Assembly: GCA_963784415.1 (NCBI GenBank)
Contig: CAWARK010000004.1
Span: forward strand, 62,001 to 126,000
From: UBA7672 sp963784415
GTDB taxonomy: Bacteria; Pseudomonadota; Alphaproteobacteria; Caulobacterales; Hyphomonadaceae
DNA length: 64,000 bases
Direction: 5' to 3'
The notes under the pieces were generated by a model, which did not search any database, was not told where the DNA came from, and saw nothing but the letters and a program-made list of their open reading frames with translations. Numbering within the stretch: the first letter of the stretch is position 1; each line of letters starts with the position of its first letter. Shown one piece after another: positions 1-9,182 of the stretch. The translations under genes and the position numbers were made by a program.

Positions 1-654
1 GAACGGCTCTCCGCCCCGGCGCAGGATCAGCTCCTGCATCGCCTTCTCTTCGATCTCGACGAGGGCGGGGTCCATGCTGTCGCTTATGAAAAAGACCTCG
101 AAGCCTTTCTCGGCGCCGAGGTCTTTCAGGGAGTCCCACATGGCTTCTGCAGCGGCGATCACCTTGGAGGGCTTCTCCTGGTAGAGCGCGATGATGATGG
201 CGGTGAGATTGCCCTTCGCAGGAATTTCCTTCGACTGCGGCGGCGGCTTCGGAGAGGTCAGGAGGATCATCGCGCCGGCGAAGCAGGTGAGGGCGGCGAC
301 CGAAAGGTAGAAGAAGTTGGCGGTGAAAATCCCGACCGCGGTCCATTCAAATCCGTTGACGCCGCCGGCGGCAAAACTGCCAAGCATGGCCTGTGCGGCA
401 AAACCCGTGGCGATCACGGCGCCGAATACGAGGATGAGGAAACGCCATTTCCCGTCGGCTTCGCGCTCGGGCCTGCTGCGGCGGGTGACCAGCGGCTGCG
501 CCGGCATGTCCAGGTGCTGCTCGGGCGGTCGTCGCGCAAAGCCGGCGTCTGCCGCAACACATCCCGTTCGGGCGGAGCCCGCGGGGAGAATGTCCTGAGT
601 AGCCGGATGGCCGACGCCTACGGGCGTCTGCCCCTCGATATTGAATGACTGCAC
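1..654 (-). CDS. opgH: Glucans biosynthesis glucosyltransferase H, N-terminal part (runs off the window)
   Basis: Only the first 218 codons lie in the window. OpgH/MdoH is an inner-membrane GT2 enzyme that builds the beta-glucan backbone of osmoregulated periplasmic glucans. Visible are the family motif HLDMPAQPL before the first membrane segment, two transmembrane stretches (roughly residues 63-82 and 95-118), then the start of the cytoplasmic GT domain with TAIIIALYQEKPSKV and the DxD-type region FFISDSMDPALVEIEEKAM. I chose a GTG start at 654 because AAGGGG lies 7 nt upstream; an ATG at 507 is in frame but would cut off the conserved N-terminal motif. Family assignment is firm, start moderate. 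Confidence 0.85.
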   Translation of the reverse strand, partial: MQSFNIEGQTPVGVGHPATQDILPAGSARTGCVAADAGFARRPPEQHLDMPAQPLVTRRSRPEREADGKWRFLILVFGAVIATGFAAQAMLGSFAAGGVNGFEWTAVGIFTANFFYLSVAALTCFAGAMILLTSPKPPPQSKEIPAKGNLTAIIIALYQEKPSKVIAAAEAMWDSLKDLGAEKGFEVFFISDSMDPALVEIEEKAMQELILRRGGEPF

Positions 655-923
655 GTGCAGCACCCCTTGAGACTTACACGCAGACGACCAGTGTGCCGTT
701 CCGGTCTTCCTGCTCCCCAGCGGTCAGGCCACCGGCTTCCTTTTGGAAGTCCAGCCTGCCCCGGGGCAGCCTATAGCACGCAGATGGGGGTTTGGGGCCA
801 TACCCTTGGCCCTGAAAGCAGAAAACGCCGTACAATTAATCACTTGACTCCGTTTGAGGGGGCAAGGGGCGCCTTATGTGACATTTAAGTTATTGATTTC
901 GTTCGGATAGCGCGATGCGGGGG
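655..923. other. Intergenic region upstream of opgH
   Basis: This 269-bp gap lies between the opgH start and the end of the downstream-reading peptidase gene, both on the minus strand. It should hold the opgH promoter. The 810-900 part is AT-rich compared with the rest of the window. I see no convincing -35/-10 pair and no coding potential on either strand. Confidence 0.4.
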
Positions 924-3047
924 TTATCCCGCAGTTTGCGGGGGCGGATCGTCGCGCCGGACCATCACCAGCTTCTCGATGAAGAACTCCATCATCCGGG
1001 TCAGGTCCACCGATGTGTGCCCCCGGTCCGGCCCCACCTGCAGGTCGAAGCTTTTCCCTGCCGTCTGCAGGGCCTTGATCAGCTGCAGCGCGTTGTTGGG
1101 ATGCACGTTGTCGTCCGAGGTGCCGTAGTAGAGCAGCAGCGCCCCGCTGAGCTGACCCGCGTAAGTCAGCACCGCCGCCCGGTCATACGCCGCAGGGCTG
1201 GTCGCTGGCAGCCCGAGGAAGCGTTCCGAATACGCCGTGTCATAGAGCCGATAGTCCGTGACCGGAGAATTCGCGGCCGCCGCCTGCACCACGTCCGGGT
1301 GCCGCATCAGCATCAGGGCGGCGACCGTCCCGCCATACGAAGTGCCATAGATGCCGACACGCTTGCGATCAACATAGGGCCGCGCCCATGACGCGCGGAT
1401 GCCGGCGGCGATGTCGTCGACCTCCACAATGCCGAGTTGCTGATAGGACTGGTCCATCACCTTGCGGCCCTGTCCGGCATTGGTGCGCGCATCGACCTTA
1501 AGCACCAGGAAGCCAAGCTCGCCCAGCGGCGCGGGCATCACGAAATTCTCCTGCAGCCCGGTCGATCCCGGTCCGCCATAGACGTTGACCAGCATCGGAT
1601 AGGTTTTCGCGGGATCGAAGTTTGACGGAAACTGCATCTGCGCATGCAGCCGCGTCTTGCCGTCGGCGGCGATGAACGTGAAGTCCTCGGCCTTCTTCAG
1701 GCCCAGCGCTTCGAAGCGCGACATGTCGCTGAGCGCGATGGTGGTGATCAGCCGGCCGGTTGCATCGCGCAGGCGCGAGATCGGCGGCTGATCGTGCGCC
1801 TGTTCGATATCGACGAAGAATTTTCCGTCGGGCGAGAAATCGATCCGGTGCGTGGTCTTCGGCCAGGTGAGCCGCGCATCATCCTTGCCGTTCAGCCGCA
1901 CGCGATGCAGTTGCACCAGCATGTGGTTGTCGCCCGAGCGCGCCGTGTACCACAGCCATCCGCCTCGCTCGTCGACGCGCACGATGTCGACGACATCGAA
2001 GTCGTGCTTCGTCAGCTGCGCCAGCATCTTCCCGCTGAGATCGTAGAGATAGAGATTGCGGAAATCATTGCGCTCCGACGTCCAGATGAAGCGCTGGCCA
2101 TCCTCGAGGAAGCGCGGCGCGGACACTGACGCCCACGTCGCGCGGCGGCTCTCCTGCACCACGCTGCGGCACTTTCCGGTTGCAGGCGCGCAGGCGGCGA
2201 GGTCGATCGTCTTCTGCAGGCGGTCGGCGCGCCGCACCAGGATTTCCGATCCGTCCTTGGTCCACTGTCCCGCCCACGCATAGTGCCCGACAACATCGTT
2301 GGCGAAGGGTTTGCCCGCGCGCACGTCCATCGTCGATGTGGCGCCGGTGGCGGCGTCGTAGACGACAAGATCGGCAACCGGATTGTCGGCGCCCGCCTGC
2401 GGATAGGCTTCGGCGAGAATCGTTGGCTGCGCGTGCGACTGATCGAGCGGCAGGAAGTAGTCCTGCACTTTCGTTTCGTCATACCGCATCCACGCCAGCT
2501 TGCCGCCATCGGGCGACCACCACACCGGCTGCGCGACGGCGAACTCTTCCAGGTAGAGATAGCTGCCCACGCCATGACGAATGCGCGCCGTGACCCCGCC
2601 ATCGCTGGTCAACTGCTTCTCCGCGCCGCCATCGACAGGCGCCAGCCACATGTTCTGGTCACGCGAGAACGCGCGCAGCTTGCCGTCGGGCGACAGCACG
2701 TCGGCGTCCCGCCCGCGTCCGCGCGCCAGCACCAGTCCGCCCGGCGCCGCTGCTGCTACTGGTCCCGCCGCAGCCGGTTCGGCGTCCTGTATCGCAACCT
2801 GATTGGTCCGGCCCGTCGTCAGGTCATAGCGCCAGCGCACGCCGGCAATCTCGTAGTCGAACGATTTCGAATCCTTCGCCCACAGCGGCACGATCGCGCC
2901 GGTCTTCACCGAGGCCCCGATCTGGCCGGATACCTCTGACCACTGGGCATACCCCGGCATCTCGCTGATGCGCGATTGCGCGAGGGCAGGGGCTGACAGG
3001 CCAGCCACCAGCAGCGCGGCAGACAGAAGGGCGCGGGTCATAGTCAT
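924..3047 (-). CDS. Exported S9B prolyl oligopeptidase (dipeptidyl-peptidase IV family)
   Basis: The 707-residue product begins with a Sec signal peptide (TRALLSAALLVAGLSAPALA), followed by the DPP IV N-terminal beta-propeller and a C-terminal alpha/beta-hydrolase domain. The catalytic triad is visible: Ser in GTSYGG, Asp in GTSDDNVH, His in DRGHTSV. The propeller contains RIRHGVGSYLYLEEFAVAQ, the region that carries the double-Glu motif in DPP IV enzymes. It probably removes X-Pro or X-Ala dipeptides from peptides in the periplasm. Several ATGs (3059, 3047, 3041) could start it; 3047 has AGGA upstream. It is divergent from the MFS gene, with a gap of about 75 bp. Confidence 0.9.
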   Translation of the reverse strand: MTMTRALLSAALLVAGLSAPALAQSRISEMPGYAQWSEVSGQIGASVKTGAIVPLWAKDSKSFDYEIAGVRWRYDLTTGRTNQVAIQDAEPAAAGPVAAAAPGGLVLARGRGRDADVLSPDGKLRAFSRDQNMWLAPVDGGAEKQLTSDGGVTARIRHGVGSYLYLEEFAVAQPVWWSPDGGKLAWMRYDETKVQDYFLPLDQSHAQPTILAEAYPQAGADNPVADLVVYDAATGATSTMDVRAGKPFANDVVGHYAWAGQWTKDGSEILVRRADRLQKTIDLAACAPATGKCRSVVQESRRATWASVSAPRFLEDGQRFIWTSERNDFRNLYLYDLSGKMLAQLTKHDFDVVDIVRVDERGGWLWYTARSGDNHMLVQLHRVRLNGKDDARLTWPKTTHRIDFSPDGKFFVDIEQAHDQPPISRLRDATGRLITTIALSDMSRFEALGLKKAEDFTFIAADGKTRLHAQMQFPSNFDPAKTYPMLVNVYGGPGSTGLQENFVMPAPLGELGFLVLKVDARTNAGQGRKVMDQSYQQLGIVEVDDIAAGIRASWARPYVDRKRVGIYGTSYGGTVAALMLMRHPDVVQAAAANSPVTDYRLYDTAYSERFLGLPATSPAAYDRAAVLTYAGQLSGALLLYYGTSDDNVHPNNALQLIKALQTAGKSFDLQVGPDRGHTSVDLTRMMEFFIEKLVMVRRDDPPPQTAG

Positions 3048-3120
3048 GACAGCGTCCATCCTAGTGAAGTTCGGGCGCTCGCGACAAGATGATCCCCCTC
3101 GGGCGCTTGAGCTGAATCGC

Positions 3121-4452
3121 ATGCGGTCCTATCCCGGACGCATGGATTCTGGCTCTCAGGACATATCGCGGCCCGACCGCCGGGGAGCCTTCCTCCTCCT
3201 CTTCTTCTGCCTCCTCGCCGTCGGCGCTGGAAACACGATGCTGACCTCGGCCGTGCTGCCGCCGCTCACCCGCGAGCTGGGCCTGCCGGATTGGACAGCT
3301 GGCGCGATCTTCTCGCTTTCCGCAGCGATCTGGGTCGTCACCGCGCCGTATTGGGGCGCGAAGTCGAACAGCTGGGGCAGGCGCCGGGTCGCCGCCATCG
3401 GCATGGTGGGCTTTGCCGTCTCGATGTTCTTCTTTGCGCTGACCGCGATGGCGGCGCTCCTTGGCTGGATCAGCAACTGGGTGCTTGTCTTCGCGCTGCT
3501 GCTGACGGCGCGCAGCCTGTTCGGCGTCTTCGGCTCCGCCACCAATCCCGCAGCCCAGGCCTATGTGGCCGACCGCACCAGCCGCGAAGAGCGGATGGAC
3601 GAGATCTCGACGCTCACCTCCGGCTTCACGCTTGGCCAGATGGCCGGCCCCGCCGCCGCCGCCGCCCTCATCTCCGCCGGCGCCGTCCTCTCACCCACTG
3701 TCGGCCTGCTCGCGCCGATCGTGGTGATCACAATCATCGCGCTGGTGATCGCCTATCTTGTGGCGACGAAGCTGCCGGAGCATCGCTCGCCACGTTCCGA
3801 TGCCGGGCTGGCGCGGTCGGGCGCCAAGGGCCTCTGGCGGCAAAGGACGATCTTTCCGTACCTGCTCTATGCGGTAGGTCTGTCGCTGATCATTGGCGTT
3901 CTCAGCCAGACTTTCCCCTATGCGATCATGGACAGGATGAACGTGGCCGGCGCTGCGTCCGCGCAATACACAGGCCCCGCGATGACGATGGGCGCGATGG
4001 CCACGCTGATCTCGCAGCTCGTGTTGATCCCGCGTCTCAAACTGCCGGCGCGCTCGCTCATGGTCTACGGCGCGATCATGCTGGCTATGGCGTCGCTCTT
4101 CATGGTGTGGGCGCACGACTTCGCACTCTTTGCCTTCGCCCAGATCCTGTTCGGGCTGGGGCAGGGCTTTGCGCGTCCCGGTTTCTCGGTCGGTGTCTCG
4201 CTCGCCGCCACGCAGGAACAGCAGGGCGATGTTGCGGGCCTCATCACCGCCGCCAACGGCATGGGTTTTGTGGTCTCGCCGCTCTTCGGCCTCGGCATGT
4301 ATCAGTACATCTCGTCCGAGGCGCCTTTCATTTTCTGCGCTGTGCTGACGGTCATCATCGCAGCCTACGCATTCTTCAGCGTGAAGGGCGGCGACACGAT
4401 GCGCCCCGGCGCGATCGAGGAAATCGTCGCCAAGGACGAAACGCCAAGCTGA
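3121..4452 (+). CDS. Major facilitator superfamily transporter
   Basis: The product has about 443 residues and roughly 12 hydrophobic helices, the usual MFS length. The loop between helices 2 and 3 carries the family signature as GAKSNSWGRRRVAAIG. The first helix starts at GAFLLLFFCLLAVG. The two halves are separated by a cytoplasmic loop near residues 215-240 (ATKLPEHRSPRSDAGLARSG). It resembles TetA/multidrug-type exporters, but no substrate can be read from the sequence. Start could be 3121 or 3142; neither has a strong ribosome site. It converges with the small membrane protein gene at 4521. Confidence 0.85.
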   Translation: MRSYPGRMDSGSQDISRPDRRGAFLLLFFCLLAVGAGNTMLTSAVLPPLTRELGLPDWTAGAIFSLSAAIWVVTAPYWGAKSNSWGRRRVAAIGMVGFAVSMFFFALTAMAALLGWISNWVLVFALLLTARSLFGVFGSATNPAAQAYVADRTSREERMDEISTLTSGFTLGQMAGPAAAAALISAGAVLSPTVGLLAPIVVITIIALVIAYLVATKLPEHRSPRSDAGLARSGAKGLWRQRTIFPYLLYAVGLSLIIGVLSQTFPYAIMDRMNVAGAASAQYTGPAMTMGAMATLISQLVLIPRLKLPARSLMVYGAIMLAMASLFMVWAHDFALFAFAQILFGLGQGFARPGFSVGVSLAATQEQQGDVAGLITAANGMGFVVSPLFGLGMYQYISSEAPFIFCAVLTVIIAAYAFFSVKGGDTMRPGAIEEIVAKDETPS

Positions 4453-4471
4453 CATCGCGCTTGCAAACGTT

Positions 4472-4498
4472 CGCCGCCGACTGAGACAGCCGGCGGCG
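4472..4498. terminator. GC-rich hairpin between convergent genes
   Basis: An 8-bp stem (CGCCGCCG with CGGCGGCG) and 11-nt loop lies between the MFS gene and the convergent small membrane protein gene. No T-run follows on either strand, so it may be only a weak or Rho-assisted terminator. Confidence 0.4.
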
Positions 4499-4520
4499 CT
4501 GGGCTTCGATTGAGCCGTTG

Positions 4521-4793
4521 CTAGTTGGTCGGTGCAGGCGTCGGGGCAGGCGCGGGAACCGGCGCGGGTTCGGGCAATTTCTGCACCGCGTCACGCGCAC
4601 TGTCACCAATCCTGTCGGCTGCATCGCCAACACTGTCAGCCATACGCTCGACCGCAGTTTCCGATTTCGACTGGCTCGTCTGACCGCTGTAATACATCCA
4701 GGCGAGCACGCCGACCGCGACAATCAACGCGCCGACCGCAAAATACAAAAATCCATTTCCGCCGCTGCTTGGGCGGCCTTGCTCGACAGCCAT
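4521..4793 (-). CDS. Small single-pass membrane protein with Pro/Ala-rich tail
   Basis: The 90-residue product has one transmembrane helix near residues 14-35 (GFLYFAVGALIVAVGVLAWM). Next comes an amphipathic, Asp/Ala-rich stretch with repeated DSVGDAADRIGDSARDAV heptad-like spacing. The tail ends in PAPVPAPAPTPAPTN. The amphipathic part could form a coiled coil against the membrane. GGAGAG lies just upstream of the ATG. I do not recognise the family. It sits downstream of the lytic transglycosylase on the same strand, so a cell-envelope role is possible but is only context inference. Confidence 0.7.
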   Translation of the reverse strand: MAVEQGRPSSGGNGFLYFAVGALIVAVGVLAWMYYSGQTSQSKSETAVERMADSVGDAADRIGDSARDAVQKLPEPAPVPAPAPTPAPTN

Positions 4794-4851
4794 GGTCGCT
4801 CTCCATCATGTGTGGAGGGCAAACGTGCCGCTATCGCAGTTGTTCCTGCGC

Positions 4852-6181
4852 TCAGCCTTCGGTAGCTGCGTCCTGCACGGCCGTCAGCATCGCCACCGTG
4901 GGGAAACCATCGGCGGTAAGGCTCTTGCTCTTCTGGAATTTCTGCAGCGCGCCGCGCGTGCCGCGCCCGATAATGCCGTCCACCGTGCCTGCCATGAAGC
5001 CGAGCGTGTTGAGCCCGGTCTGCAGATCCTTCGCCTGCTCCTGCGTCAGCATCTGGATGTCCGTCGGCCATGGCCGCGTAAGGTCCGGCCTTCCTGCAAG
5101 CCGGTCCGCCAGCAAGCCGATCGCCAGCGCATAGCTGTCGGCGTTGTTGTATTTCTTGATCACATAGAAATTGTCGAACAGCAGGAAAGCCGGTCCGTAC
5201 GATCCCGCCGGCAGGAACAGCTCGGCGCTCAGTATGTCTGTGTCGGTGAATGTCGCTGGCATCACCGGCGTGATCCCGATCGCCTTCCAGGCCGCCACCG
5301 TATACTTGCGCCCATCGCCATAGCTGTAGTCGAAGCCCGCGGGGATGGTCGCTTCAACCGCCCAGGGCTGTCCTTTTTTCCAGCCGAACGCCGTCAGGTA
5401 ATTTCCGGCCGAGGCCAGCGCATCGCCTGCATTGGTCCAGAGATCCTTGTGGCCGTCGCCATCAAAATCCTTGCCGTACTGGATGATGCTCGACGGCATG
5501 AACTGCGTCTGCCCGATCGCGCCCGCCCATGACGCCTTGCGGAACTGCTCGCGCGTCGCCGAGCCATCGTCGATCAGCCGCATGATGGCGGCGAGTTCCT
5601 GCTCGTTGAAATCCTTGCGCCGTCCGACGGCCGCCTGGCTCGCCAGCACGCGCGGCGCGTCCTCATTGCCGATCACCGCGCCATAGGCCGACTCCATGCC
5701 CCACACGGCGGCGAGGATCTCGCGCGGCGGCGCATAGGCCGCTTCGATGGCGGTAAACGTGTCGGCATTGGCCGCCAGCTTGGCTTGCCCATTGGTGATC
5801 CGCGTCGGCGACACGGCGGACTTCGCATAGTCCCAGATCGGCTTCACGAACTCGGCCTGGTTGTCGAACGACTGCGCCTGCGCCGTCGCCTCGACCGGGA
5901 CCAGCCCGTCCAGCACGGCGCGCACGGTCTCCGGCATTGCGTCCGGTGAAGGCTGACTTGAGCGCAAATTCATCCCGCCACGTATCGAACTGCGAATTCC
6001 CCGAACTGGCGAACCCGCCCGGCGTCACAACTTCGGGCGCCGGCGGGGGAGATGCCTCGGTCGCTGATCCCGGCGGCTTGGGATGGGGTCCGCTGCCGGC
6101 AACTTTGGTGGTTTCGCAGGCCGCGACCACGAGGCCCAGCACGATGCCGGCCGTCGCCCACTTCCAGGTTCGCGCTTTCAT
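4852..6181 (-). CDS. MltB-family lytic murein transglycosylase lipoprotein with PG-binding domain (frameshifted)
   Basis: Two overlapping frames together give a complete protein of about 440 residues. The N-terminus (MKARTWKWATAGIVLGLVVAACE) is a lipoprotein signal. The SLT_2 / MltB domain follows, with the catalytic-Glu region as VWGMESAYGAVIGNEDA and the family segment AGAIGQTQFMPSS. The C-terminus is a peptidoglycan-binding repeat (LQTGLNTLGFMAGTVDGIIGRGT). It would cleave the glycan strand to 1,6-anhydroMurNAc at the outer membrane. The frame breaks near 5943-5956, just after WRDEFALKSA, and resumes one base on at PSPDAMPETV. The gene is otherwise intact, so I call one gene with a +1 break. 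Confidence 0.85.
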
Positions 6182-6330
6182 ACCAGCCGCCTCCGAAGTC
6201 CGGGCTTCAGGCTACCACAACGGATGCGGCAATCTGGCCCGATTTTCACGCCGGATTCATGAATGACGCCCGAACGTTAAGGCTAATTTACGTTCCGAAC
6301 CGCGCGAGTTATGGGCGTTCCTGCGCGTGG

Positions 6331-6358
6331 TTGACACCGCTCCGGGCCTCCGTTACAC
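6331..6358 (+). promoter_or_regulatory. Candidate sigma-70 promoter of rpmJ
   Basis: TTGACA at 6331-6336 and TTACAC at 6353-6358 are spaced by 16 bp, about 45 bp before the rpmJ start. The -35 matches the consensus exactly; the -10 is weaker. Confidence 0.5.
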
Positions 6359-6402
6359 GCCGCGCTCCTTCAAATCACGCTACTCAGACCGGCAGCCCGC
6401 CC

Positions 6403-6528
6403 ATGAAAGTCCGTTCCTCTCTCAAGTCTCTCAAGGGCCGCCACCGCGACTGCAAAGTCGTTCGCCGCAAGGGCCGCACGTACGTCATCAACAAGACGGA
6501 CCCGCGCTTCAAGGCCAAGCAGGGCTAA
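6403..6528 (+). CDS. rpmJ: 50S ribosomal protein L36
   Basis: The 41-residue product MKVRSSLKSLKGRHRDCKVV... matches L36. It is of the C-minus type seen in many alphaproteobacteria: it keeps RHRDCKVVRRKGRTYVINKTDPRFKARQG-like spacing but lacks the full set of zinc-binding cysteines (only one Cys, at position 17). L36 binds 23S rRNA in the large subunit. It stands alone here, not in the spc operon, as is usual for alphaproteobacteria. A good promoter lies upstream. Confidence 0.95.
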   Translation: MKVRSSLKSLKGRHRDCKVVRRKGRTYVINKTDPRFKAKQG

Positions 6529-6585
6529 TTGCCCGCACGGCTTCGGCCGCTTGCCCGCCTGATGCCGCGCCCCCATAGTGGGCGC

Positions 6586-7224
6586 ATGTCTCGCCTGAAC
6601 CTCATCGCCGCCACTGCAGCGCTCGCATGCCTGTCCGCTTCGGCGTTGTCCGCATGCGGCGATAAATCGTTCAATCCGGGCACGGCAGGGCAGGTCGCCA
6701 AACCCGCCACCGCAACCGAGGACGCCAGCGGCGAAAAGAACACACAGAACCTCAGCCAGGAATTGCTCGACAAGCTGAAGGACACCAAGAACGAGGCCGA
6801 AGCCGCCACGCTCGAGGAAGAAATCTGGGACGCCTGGCTCGTCTCCGGCTCCGCCACCGTCGACACGCTGATGAAGCGCGGCCTCGAATACCAGCAGGAC
6901 GAAGACCTCGACGGCGCGCGCGACGCCTTCGACAAGGCCATCGCCATCAAGCCCGACTATGCCGAAGTGTGGAACCGCCGCGCCGTGCTGTTCTTCAACG
7001 ACGGCCGCTACGACGAAGCCATCGCCGATCTCGAATCCGCCATTCGTCTCGAGCCGCGCCATTTCGGCGCCTGGATCGGCCTTGCAATGATCTTCGAGTC
7101 CGTCGACCGGCCCGAGGCAGCATTGAAAGCCTACGAGAAAGCGCTCGCCATCCACCCGCTGGCGCAGGCCGCCGTGCAGGGCAAGAAACGCCTCGAGCGC
7201 GCCGTGAACGGAAGCGCCCTCTAA
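6586..7224 (+). CDS. TPR-repeat lipoprotein
   Basis: The 212-residue product has a lipoprotein signal (LSASALSAC, predicted modified Cys near residue 24). A charged linker follows, then about three tetratricopeptide repeats: LMKRGLEYQQDEDLDGARDA, WNRRAVLFFNDGRYDEAIAD and WIGLAMIFESVDRPEAALKA. TPR units bind protein partners, so it is likely a periplasmic scaffold or assembly factor. I took the ATG at 6586 because the signal peptide begins there; the frame is open 57 bp further upstream. Confidence 0.85.
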   Translation: MSRLNLIAATAALACLSASALSACGDKSFNPGTAGQVAKPATATEDASGEKNTQNLSQELLDKLKDTKNEAEAATLEEEIWDAWLVSGSATVDTLMKRGLEYQQDEDLDGARDAFDKAIAIKPDYAEVWNRRAVLFFNDGRYDEAIADLESAIRLEPRHFGAWIGLAMIFESVDRPEAALKAYEKALAIHPLAQAAVQGKKRLERAVNGSAL

Positions 7225-7335
7225 TCTGCCCACAGCCCATGCACAGGGAATCGCCGCCTGCGACGCGCGCGTCGTTGGATGTGTTCGCCCGCCCCGGTAA
7301 AGTGCCGCTCGATATCGCTTCCGGGAGATCACACG

Positions 7336-7599
7336 ATGGACGACGGCGCAGCAGCAGCCGCCCTCACGCAGGCGGCAAAAGACAAGCTCAAGCAGACGGT
7401 CATGAAGATCGAAAAGCTCGAGGAAGAAAAGAAAGAGGTCGGCGGCCAGATCAAGGACGTCTACCAGGAAGCCAAGTCGATGGGCTACGACACCAAGGCC
7501 CTCCGCTCGGTCATCCGCCTGCGCAAGATGGACCGGCAAGAACGCGAAGAAGCCGAAGCGATCCTCGACACGTACCTGCTGGCGCTGGGCGAGATCTAG
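7336..7599 (+). CDS. gapR: GapR family nucleoid-associated protein (DUF2312)
   Basis: The 87-residue product is almost the whole DUF2312 family: a coiled coil (LKQTVMKIEKLEEEKKEVGG) followed by the conserved IKDVYQEAKSMGYDTKALR and VIRLRKMD segments. In Caulobacter, GapR clamps overtwisted DNA ahead of replication and transcription forks and stimulates type II topoisomerases. GGGAGA lies upstream of the ATG at 7336; the frame extends to 7279 but that part is not conserved. The family is largely confined to alphaproteobacteria, which supports the taxonomic call. Confidence 0.92.
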   Translation: MDDGAAAAALTQAAKDKLKQTVMKIEKLEEEKKEVGGQIKDVYQEAKSMGYDTKALRSVIRLRKMDRQEREEAEAILDTYLLALGEI

Positions 7600-7628
7600 G
7601 CGCTCCCCCATCCCGTACCTGAAGCAGA

Positions 7629-7746
7629 CCCCCACCTGACCTCCCCCTTTCCGGGGGAGGGACCCTGTGGCGGCAACTTACCTTGCATTGAAGGACAGCG
7701 GCGCCACGCGCGTTCCTCCCTCGGAAAGGGGGAGGTCAGGTGGGGT
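7629..7746. repeat. Long inverted repeat between gapR and the next gene
   Basis: Arms at about 7629-7662 and 7713-7746 are near-perfect inverted copies (CCCACCTGACCTCCCCCTTT against AAAGGGGGAGGTCAGGTGGG), enclosing about 50 bp. The left arm also contains its own small palindrome CTCCCCCTTTCCGGGGGAG. It could fold as a large hairpin in RNA or cruciform in DNA and resembles REP-type intergenic elements of sphingomonad and caulobacter relatives. It could also terminate gapR. Confidence 0.75.
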
Positions 7747-7801
7747 GTCTCGCCACGCTCACGGTCTCCTCAATCAGAACCAACCGCGCTACGCTCCCCC
7801 C

Positions 7802-8239
7802 ATGAAGCGCGAAGTCGACAAGCGCAAAACCCAGAAGGCCCTGCGCAAGCTGCGCCGCGCCGCCGAGGCCGCAACCGCCGAGGACGGCCCCGGCCTCACC
7901 ACCTGGGAAAAGGACTTCGTCGAAGGCGTCACGGAACGTCTCGAGACCTACGGCTCCGCCTTCCGCGATCCCGGCAAGGGCCGCCTCGAAGAAGCGCTCT
8001 CCGCCCGCCAGGCGCAGGTCACGCGCGTCATCGAGAAGAAGTCGCGCAAGGCAAAGGTCGACGCCAAAGACCCAACCGCAAAGCCGCCCGCCCCAAAGCC
8101 GCGCTCATCCTTCAAGCCAAAAGCAAAGCCCGGCTGGAAACCGCGCGGCCGCGATATCAACGACGACAGCGAGCCAACGCCCGAAGCCGCGGCTCCCAAG
8201 CGTCCAGCCCTGAAAGTCATCCCCGGCGGGAAGCGCTGA
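7802..8239 (+). CDS. Conserved hypothetical basic protein
   Basis: The 145-residue product has an N-terminal helical half with KRKTQKALRKLRRAAEAA and LTTWEKDFVEGVTERLETYG. The C-terminal half is low-complexity, Lys/Pro-rich and probably disordered (AKPPAPKPRSSFKPKAKP and PGWKPRGRD). The high positive charge suggests nucleic-acid contact, but no named domain is visible. The ATG at 7802 follows the inverted repeat; the frame is open further upstream but runs through that repeat. Confidence 0.7.
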   Translation: MKREVDKRKTQKALRKLRRAAEAATAEDGPGLTTWEKDFVEGVTERLETYGSAFRDPGKGRLEEALSARQAQVTRVIEKKSRKAKVDAKDPTAKPPAPKPRSSFKPKAKPGWKPRGRDINDDSEPTPEAAAPKRPALKVIPGGKR

Positions 8240-8278
8240 GCGATATCCGTCCAATCAATCCTGCCCTACAACTTCCGC

Positions 8279-9100
8279 ATGACCCACTTCCTCCCCATCG
8301 CCCGCACCGCTGAGCAGACCTTCACTCTCCGCGTCACCGAGGAACTTTGCGTCGGCCCGCTCGGCCACGTCTTCCTGTTCGGCGGGGCAGGGCTCGGCGC
8401 CGCCGTGCTCGCCCTCGAACAGACGTTCGAGCGCGGCCTCGTCTGGGCCACCGCGCAGTACATCTCCTTCGCCCGCATCGGCGCCGAGGTGACGCTCGAT
8501 GTCGCGGTCGCGCAGCAAGGCAAGTCGGTCACGCAAGCCACAGTCACCGGCCGCGTCGGCGACCAGACCATCTTCAGCGTGATGGCCGCGCTCGGCGAGC
8601 GCGAGGGCTATCCCGACCAGCACTGGCGCGACATGCCCGACATGGCGCCGCCCGATCAGTGCGAGCAGGAGCCGCAACGCCCGACCCAAGATCCCAGCGC
8701 CCGCCTGCGCCAGTCGCTCGACGTGCGCGGCATGCCCGGCGCCGCACGACGCGAGATGGCGATGCAGACCGGCCGCACGCTTCTCTGGATTCGCCAGAAG
8801 CAGGATGCGCCTGTCGACGCCGCAACGCTCGCCATCTTCGCAGACTTCGTGCCCGGCGCCATCGGTGGCGCGCTTGGCCGGGGTGGCGGCGGCAACAGCC
8901 TCGACAACAACCTGCGCGTCCGCAAGATCGTACCGACGGAATGGGTGCTTTGCGATGTACAGGCGCAAGCGGCGGCGCGGGGCTTCGGCCACGGCCATAT
9001 GAGACTCTATGCGAGTGACGGCACGCTGATGGCCACCGCCAGCCAGTCGATTGTGTTGCGCTCTTATCACGAACCCGCCGCTGCCGCCGGCAAAGCCTGA
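8279..9100 (+). CDS. Double hot-dog acyl-CoA thioesterase-like protein
   Basis: The 273-residue protein looks like a TesB-type double hot-dog fold. The N-terminal half contains HVFLFGGAGLGAAVLALEQT and the first-fold strand FARIGAEVTLDVAVAQQGKSV. The C-terminal half ends with WVLCDVQAQAAARGFGHGHM and RLYASDGTLMATASQSIVLR, which matches the closing segment of acyl-CoA thioesterases. It probably hydrolyses an acyl-CoA in the cytosol. Substrate is unknown. Start is the only ATG before the conserved N-terminus. Confidence 0.72.
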   Translation: MTHFLPIARTAEQTFTLRVTEELCVGPLGHVFLFGGAGLGAAVLALEQTFERGLVWATAQYISFARIGAEVTLDVAVAQQGKSVTQATVTGRVGDQTIFSVMAALGEREGYPDQHWRDMPDMAPPDQCEQEPQRPTQDPSARLRQSLDVRGMPGAARREMAMQTGRTLLWIRQKQDAPVDAATLAIFADFVPGAIGGALGRGGGGNSLDNNLRVRKIVPTEWVLCDVQAQAAARGFGHGHMRLYASDGTLMATASQSIVLRSYHEPAAAAGKA

Positions 9101-9182
9101 AACCGGCTGAATTAGCCGCCTTGCGCTCATGGCGATCACGCGAGAACATGAGCCCGGATAGCTACTTACGGGGTCTGGTTTC

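Noticed and set aside
2283..2939. A 218-codon plus-strand frame inside the DPP IV gene
   Set aside because: Antisense shadow of the peptidase; Arg/His-rich with no signature.
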